From NCBI RefSeq assembly GCF_002994045.1, contig NZ_MQUC01000003.1, positions 1,030,501 to 1,094,500 of the forward strand: a stretch of 64,000 nucleotides of DNA, written 5' to 3'. The stretch is from Nonlabens agnitus. Its GTDB lineage: Bacteria; Bacteroidota; Bacteroidia; Flavobacteriales; Flavobacteriaceae. Position 1 is the first letter of the stretch, and every line of letters starts with the position of its first letter. The notes beneath the pieces are model-generated. The model was given only the letters and a program-made list of their open reading frames with translations. It ran no database searches and was not told the DNA's origin. The translations under genes were made by a program, and so were the position numbers. Positions 63,931 to 64,000 of the stretch are shown in pieces.

Positions 63931-64000
63931 AAATAAACATTCACTCATCCACTATTTTTAAACTTCATAACTGATAATCAATAAGGTGCATCATGCTGCT

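Noticed and set aside
63766..63948. Small frame on the minus strand near the right edge
   Set aside because: It overlaps the YqhA gene start and its residues FRFRES come from the palindromic repeat; it is a shadow frame.

Overview
The window comes from a marine-type member of the Flavobacteriaceae (Bacteroidota); a Nonlabens- or Dokdonia-like genus is a guess, not a proof. The signs are gliding/type IX secretion C-terminal domains with a PorP/SprF partner, lineage families such as DUF4294, DUF4494 and DUF4251, an acylornithine-type transcarbamylase in the arginine operon, weak Shine-Dalgarno sites, and TAnnTTTG promoter elements lying close to start codons. I found no rRNA, tRNA, CRISPR array, insertion sequence or replication origin.

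Layout. 0-7 kb: OmpA-type lipoprotein (cut by the window edge), two DoxX-like membrane proteins, zinc alcohol dehydrogenase, a possible outer-membrane phospholipase, a GAF histidine kinase, a PepSY-like lipoprotein and a frameshifted PAS histidine kinase. 7.3-15.5 kb: a complete arginine operon (GNAT acyltransferase, argG, argC, argD, argF', argB, argE, argH) behind a possibly structured leader. 15.6-31.2 kb: housekeeping and membrane genes, including an exported Dps, serine dehydratase, M42 and M48 peptidases, a SpoU RNA methylase, an MscS channel and a fused branched-chain 2-oxoacid dehydrogenase E1. 31.3-37.1 kb: a compact biosynthetic operon with flavoprotein, methyltransferase, type III polyketide synthase, FabL-like reductase, dehydratase, ketosynthase and its own acyl carrier protein. 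37.3-43.4 kb: PEP carboxylase, nitroreductase, TerC, and two hibernation-factor-like genes with an ArsC-like protein. 43.7-52.7 kb: two proteins with gliding-type C-terminal domains, one of them a 1,383-residue repeat protein followed by PorP/SprF and an OmpA/PD40 protein. 54.9-56.4 kb: a compact S-box-like RNA element in front of an NhaC-family transporter, probably a methionine transporter. 57.3-61.5 kb: an A+T-rich cassette of a C5 DNA methyltransferase, a double-ATPase histidine-kinase-like protein (interrupted by two frameshifts) and a receiver-domain protein, which looks like a defence or epigenetic module. 62-64 kb: DUF4494 protein, an exported methyltransferase lipoprotein and a YqhA-type membrane protein.

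The most unusual feature at the scale of the whole window is a perfect palindrome, CGCTTTCGCGAAAGCG, in 17 good copies (plus one split and one decayed copy), 12 of them inside genes. It is open in every reading frame and is read as AFAKA, LSRK or RFRES. Twice it forms the signal-peptide cleavage region of an exported protein. It is absent from the 57.3-61.5 kb cassette.
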